NCBI GenBank assembly: GCA_003164715.1
Contig: PLTZ01000044.1
Coordinates: 1 to 37,896, forward strand
Length of the DNA stretch: 37,896 nucleotides
Source of the DNA: Opitutaceae bacterium
GTDB taxonomy: Bacteria; Verrucomicrobiota; Verrucomicrobiia; Opitutales; Opitutaceae
Direction of reading: 5' to 3'
A model generated the notes under the pieces. It was not told the DNA's origin, did not search any database, and worked only from the letters and a program-made list of their open reading frames with translations. Shown piece after piece: positions 34,723-37,896 of the stretch. Position numbers and translations under genes: made by a program. Every line of letters starts with the position of its first letter. Within the stretch, counting starts at the first letter, position 1.

Positions 34723-35163
34723 TCAGCCGGACACACAACCGCCCGTCGCTTCGCTGACGGCGGCGACCAGCTGTGCGTTTTCGAAGGGTTTTGCCAGAAA
34801 TCTGTGTTCCCGGAGGTCATCCGGCCACCACGACACATCAGTGAGATGACCGCTGATGAATATTACGCAAAGGCCGTCGATACGGGCGCACATGCGGCGC
34901 GCAAGCTCCAGTCCGTCCACGCGTGGCATCATGACATCGCATATGGCGACAGCCGGAGGACGGGACGCGGCATCCAGGATGTCCATGGCGTGCGCCGCAC
35001 CGTCCGCTGTCCTCACCACCCAGCCCATGCCCCGAAGAACATGGTCTATAAGGCATAGGAAGGAGATCTCGTCATCGACGACAAGAATCCACGGTGCGTC
35101 AGGGCTTGTTGAGGCGGACTCAATGGGCGCACACGCCGGCGGATCTGTCGGTTCTCGTTCCAT
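34723..35163 (-). CDS. Single-domain response regulator (receiver only)
   Basis: The 146-residue protein has a 24-residue extension and then a complete receiver domain: acidic pair Asp30/Asp31, phosphoacceptor Asp76 in AICDVMMPRVDGLEL, Ser104 at the Thr/Ser switch in FISGH, and Lys125 in FLAKPF. There is no output domain. Such CheY-like proteins act by protein contact or pass phosphate in relays. Its stop is 8 nt ahead of the pseudoprotease ATG (or overlaps it if TTG 34738 is used), so the two are almost certainly one operon. No histidine kinase is nearby. Confidence 0.92.
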   Translation of the reverse strand: MEREPTDPPACAPIESASTSPDAPWILVVDDEISFLCLIDHVLRGMGWVVRTADGAAHAMDILDAASRPPAVAICDVMMPRVDGLELARRMCARIDGLCVIFISGHLTDVSWWPDDLREHRFLAKPFENAQLVAAVSEATGGCVSG

Positions 35164-35633
35164 GGGCGGACATTACCACCGGTGTCCGCGGTAAGCAAAA
35201 TGAACAACTACTTAGTCGGGGCCGGTTCCGTCACCCGTTCTACCTCGCGCATCACAGGCATCCGAAGTTGGCTGGCTGCCCCGCATAGTGCCCAAAAACT
35301 GGTGGGTTAACCGAACACCCGCTGCGAAAGGCACCCCTTTTTCAAACGGGTGGTCGAGGACGAATGGATTTCCGCAGTATATCGAAAAGCAAGGATCCTT
35401 GGGCTTTTAGAATCGATGGAAGCCGCCGTCGCTTCCAAGGGCCTCACGAATGTCAGCAATGGACCGACGAGCTTTCCATCACGAGATCGCCCTGCCCAGA
35501 CCGAAGTGGGAGTCGTGATCTCGCCGTCAATCGGGGTGTTTCTTGCCGATAGAAGAGAGACACCACGAATTACCCGCGCGGCCAGAGCGCCTGACAAGAT
35601 TCAGCTATGACACGTCCTAAACTTAACCAAGTA
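35164..35633. other. Gene-free 470-nt stretch between response regulator and beta-helix gene
   Basis: Open frames here (for example 35307-35597 minus and 35350-35610 plus) have no recognisable motifs, no ribosome binding site and overlap each other, so I call none. The stretch holds the inverted repeat at 35166-35189 and a GGTTAACC palindrome at 35305-35312. It may contain decayed coding or mobile DNA, but no transposase motif is visible. Confidence 0.4.
35166..35189 (-). promoter_or_regulatory. Inverted repeat over the response regulator start region
   Basis: GCGGACA and TGTCCGC (7-bp arms, 10-nt spacer) end 2 nt upstream of the response regulator ATG. In the mRNA the loop would hold the SD-like GGUGGU. 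It could be an operator or a translation-controlling hairpin. Confidence 0.35.
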
Positions 35634-37550
35634 TTACTTGATAGCAGCGGAAGGGGGATAGTGCCGGCTTGCATTGAAGACCAGGATCCTGTTCCCCACC
35701 TCGTCAACCGGGTATGAGGCGTCCCTTGGTGCGCTCCTGTAGCAGAGTTCGGCGGGATTGGCATAGACGTGCCCCGTGGGATCGTCTCCTCCAGTGACAT
35801 CCGGTCCGATGGCCGGCCACGGCATATTGCCCCACCAACTTGGCTTTTTGGAGAGATAGAAGGAATTCGGTAACCTGTGGTCAGCCGGGGCTGAATTTGC
35901 GAGCTGGACCAGGCCGCTTGGCATCTCTGACGGGTTCCACTGCGCCTGTTTGGTCACCGTGTCATAATTGCCCCAGCGCACCAGCGTTCCTGCCACCCTC
36001 GGGTCATCCTTTAGCGGCGGCCTAGAGCTGCCCTCGTTCCCCGACCAGCCCAAGAGATATATCGCAGTGTTGCCGTTTTTGCCGCCCGGTGGCGCGCACT
36101 CGTAGGTGTCGTGGTAGCCCGGCTTTCCAAGCACGTTCCCGACCAGGTTGAAGTAGCGCGTGCCTGTGAATAGGTTTATTGGGACCGTCGATCTGGACAT
36201 TCCGGGCTCCCACCCAATGAACTGGTTGCGGAACGCCGTGACTAAGTTGTGGGTTCCGTGGATGTAGTCGGCGATGAGCCCTGTCGAGTCATTGCCCTCG
36301 ATGAGCATCATGTCGGTGCCCGCCGCGTGCATGGCGTTGGCGGCCAAGAACCACACGCGTATCTTCGTCCTCCGCGCGTAATCGTCCGCATAGTAGTCGT
36401 CGACCGCGTAGTTGTAGGCGAAGACCGTGCCGGCTCCGGTTCCATTGGCGATCATGGGTGAGACCACATGCTGAAAGATATTGTTCTCCACCAGGTTGTC
36501 CGCACCCATGTACGTCTCGATTCCGTAGCTCAGGAACCACTTGTTTTGCGTGCCGTAGAAATAGCTGTCGCGCACAACGCAATGGTTCGCGAGGTGAAAC
36601 CACACGTGGTTGCGGTTGGTATTGAGATCACGAATACCCTTAACCCAACACCGGGTCGCGTTGTAGAGCAGGATTCCCGACTTCGATCGGCTGTTTAGGT
36701 GGTCGATGGAGAGATCCTCGATTCCCACGCCGCTGATGACTGAGTTTGCCCACCAGGCACCCGGCTTCTGCGAGCACCTCCAGTTCGGCATGTAGAGCCC
36801 CGGAGAGATCGTGACTCTTTTTCCGTATACGGCCGTTGCGAGCACCATCTGCATCTGGGCGCGACCTTTGCGGCCGGCGCCACCCGGGCCCTCCACGCCG
36901 GAGATGCCCTTCTTCTGGCTCACCCAGATCGTCTCGCTTGCGGCATCGGAATCGTCGAGCTGGTCAAGGCAGATGATGCTCTTGCCCGGAACCAGGTTGG
37001 CCGTGCTGCTAAGCGTGATCTCAGTCGCGCCCTGCGCGTAGCCGTCGGTCCACTCGGCGCTGTTGTTGGGTGCTGACGCGCTATGGTCCTTGTATTTCGG
37101 AAGGCTGGAATCGAAGTTCTTGATGCGGATGTCCGCGTCCGTGGCGTCCGACCCTTTGCCCTTCCTATCGTCGCCCTGGGTGAAGATGAGAAACGTCTGG
37201 TCGGCGCCGGCGCCTCGCAATGTCACGTCGCCGTGGTTGGCGAAGTCGATGCTCGAGGAAAGCGGATAGGTCCCTGCGCTCAACAAGACGACCTGCCCGA
37301 TGGGGCACGATGCGATGGCGCTGTTGATTTCCTCGGCCGTCGCCCCCGGCGAGAGCGTCTTCCAATTTGTCGTCCGGCTGGGAATCTCTTCAGGGATTCC
37401 CGCCTTGGACCAATCGGCGGCGCGCTCCGGGCTCAGTATGCCGCTCCAGTTCGCGGCGGGAGAAGCCTGGCAAAGGCATGCCAGCAACGCGCAGACGGCG
37501 CCAAGGAGACGATGGAAGCGGGGGCAATGGAGTGAAAGTCTCATTTGCAT
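35634..37550 (-). CDS. Secreted right-handed beta-helix (pectate-lyase-like) protein
   Basis: The 638-residue protein has a signal peptide (about 1-32, ending QASPA); the start could be the ATG at 37548-37550 or the in-frame ATG two codons later (37542-37544). Neither has a strong ribosome binding site. The pattern GATAEEINSAIASCPIGQVVLLSAGTYPLSSSIDF with DVTLRGAGADQTFLIF is the first coils of a pectate-lyase-3-type beta-helix. Further coils follow: ISGVGIEDLSIDHLN, YNATRCWVKGIRDLN, LANHCVVRDSYFYG, and NLVENNIFQHV. Such proteins are extracellular lyases, hydrolases or adhesins on polysaccharides. No catalytic residues can be assigned. It is alone on the minus strand. Confidence 0.82.
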   Translation of the reverse strand: MQMRLSLHCPRFHRLLGAVCALLACLCQASPAANWSGILSPERAADWSKAGIPEEIPSRTTNWKTLSPGATAEEINSAIASCPIGQVVLLSAGTYPLSSSIDFANHGDVTLRGAGADQTFLIFTQGDDRKGKGSDATDADIRIKNFDSSLPKYKDHSASAPNNSAEWTDGYAQGATEITLSSTANLVPGKSIICLDQLDDSDAASETIWVSQKKGISGVEGPGGAGRKGRAQMQMVLATAVYGKRVTISPGLYMPNWRCSQKPGAWWANSVISGVGIEDLSIDHLNSRSKSGILLYNATRCWVKGIRDLNTNRNHVWFHLANHCVVRDSYFYGTQNKWFLSYGIETYMGADNLVENNIFQHVVSPMIANGTGAGTVFAYNYAVDDYYADDYARRTKIRVWFLAANAMHAAGTDMMLIEGNDSTGLIADYIHGTHNLVTAFRNQFIGWEPGMSRSTVPINLFTGTRYFNLVGNVLGKPGYHDTYECAPPGGKNGNTAIYLLGWSGNEGSSRPPLKDDPRVAGTLVRWGNYDTVTKQAQWNPSEMPSGLVQLANSAPADHRLPNSFYLSKKPSWWGNMPWPAIGPDVTGGDDPTGHVYANPAELCYRSAPRDASYPVDEVGNRILVFNASRHYPPSAAIK

Positions 37551-37896
37551 TGTAGCTAGTGGTGCGGAGACTCGGTTCGTGGGAAGAAGCTTCGACTACT
37601 CGCGGGTCCCGAGGCGATTCCTGAGAGGCATTCGGGGCCCCGAAACTCCACACGACAGCCCATCGAGGCCGGCCATGTGATTAAACCCGCTATCTGCACC
37701 GTCAACACCTTATCGGAACTGCCTTAAAAAAATAGGGCGGGTTCCAGTCCAGAAGTCGCCAGCAAAGCCCTGACGGGAATGCCGAGGAGAGCTGCAGGCC
37801 CCAACGAGGAGGGAATGGACGCTGCCTTGGGCGGAGCCGAGACCGCGCAGCCGTGCGCCCTTGACCAGACCATTTATTGAGCTTTCACTAAAGAAT
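37551..37896. other. Right edge, 346 nt without a gene
   Basis: This holds the upstream region of the beta-helix gene. On the minus strand TTGACG (37705-37700) and TTTAAT (37685-37680) are only 14 nt apart, too close for a confident promoter. The last bases are A/T-rich. No coding region is supported. Confidence 0.35.

Noticed and set aside
35307-35610. Overlapping short open frames in the 35.2-35.6 kb gap
   Set aside because: No motifs, no ribosome binding site and mutual overlap on opposite strands.
1-37896. tRNA genes, CRISPR arrays and insertion sequences
   Set aside because: I found no cloverleaf-like T-arm context, no regularly spaced repeats and no transposase motif or terminal inverted repeats.

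Overview
The window is high-GC bacterial chromosome with densely packed genes, mostly short intergenic gaps and several 4-bp ATGA start/stop overlaps. I infer a member of the Verrucomicrobiota, most likely an Opitutaceae-like lineage. The inference rests on a DUF5069 domain, a glycine-rich RRM protein, DUF3016 and DUF481 proteins, lineage-type secreted hypothetical proteins and few Shine-Dalgarno sequences. It is not proven by any marker gene. I see no rRNA, tRNA, CRISPR array or intact mobile element.

Layout. 0.06-6.0 kb (minus strand): L-asparaginase, a NarL-type response regulator, an Fsr-type major facilitator, an esterase and a Dcp-type dipeptidyl carboxypeptidase, closely spaced and probably co-transcribed. 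6.1-9.6 kb: a sugar nucleotidyltransferase (plus) converging on a minus-strand unit of RlmI/K-type methyltransferase, SIS-domain sugar isomerase-like protein and BadF-type amino-sugar kinase. 9.7-10.8 kb: a DUF481 outer-membrane-type protein. 10.8-17.5 kb (minus): malQ, a small membrane protein, a DUF5069-gluconokinase fusion, a membrane-anchored penicillin-acylase homologue, a nucleoside deoxyribosyltransferase-like protein and upp; this looks like one operon joining glucan/gluconate use with nucleobase salvage. 17.7-20.3 kb: DUF3016 lipoprotein, RRM protein with a clear intrinsic terminator, uracil-DNA glycosylase, FKBP isomerase and a small lipoprotein. 20.3-21.7 kb: a proline-rich single-pass membrane protein. 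21.7-27.3 kb (minus): adenine deaminase, MalY-type aminotransferase, 8-oxoguanine-deaminase-type amidohydrolase and tRNA-dihydrouridine synthase. 27.4-28.9 kb: divergent CAP-domain lipoprotein and AIM24-family protein.

28.9-37.9 kb differs from the rest. It has longer gene-free stretches, visibly more A/T and mostly lineage-specific proteins. Three proteins here look like peptidase relatives whose catalytic residues are gone. The first is a secreted protein ending in an S9-peptidase-like propeller segment with no hydrolase domain. The second, overlapping it by 4 bp, is a peptidase-MA/DUF1570-like protein whose HExxH reads HSPAY. The third is an M50-like membrane protein whose HExxH reads GELLA, fused to two cyclic-nucleotide-binding domains and preceded by a single-domain response regulator. 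This is the best candidate for something undescribed: a non-proteolytic, membrane-embedded sensor built from protease folds. A large secreted beta-helix protein closes the window. All functional assignments come from motif recognition by eye; no searches or folding were run.
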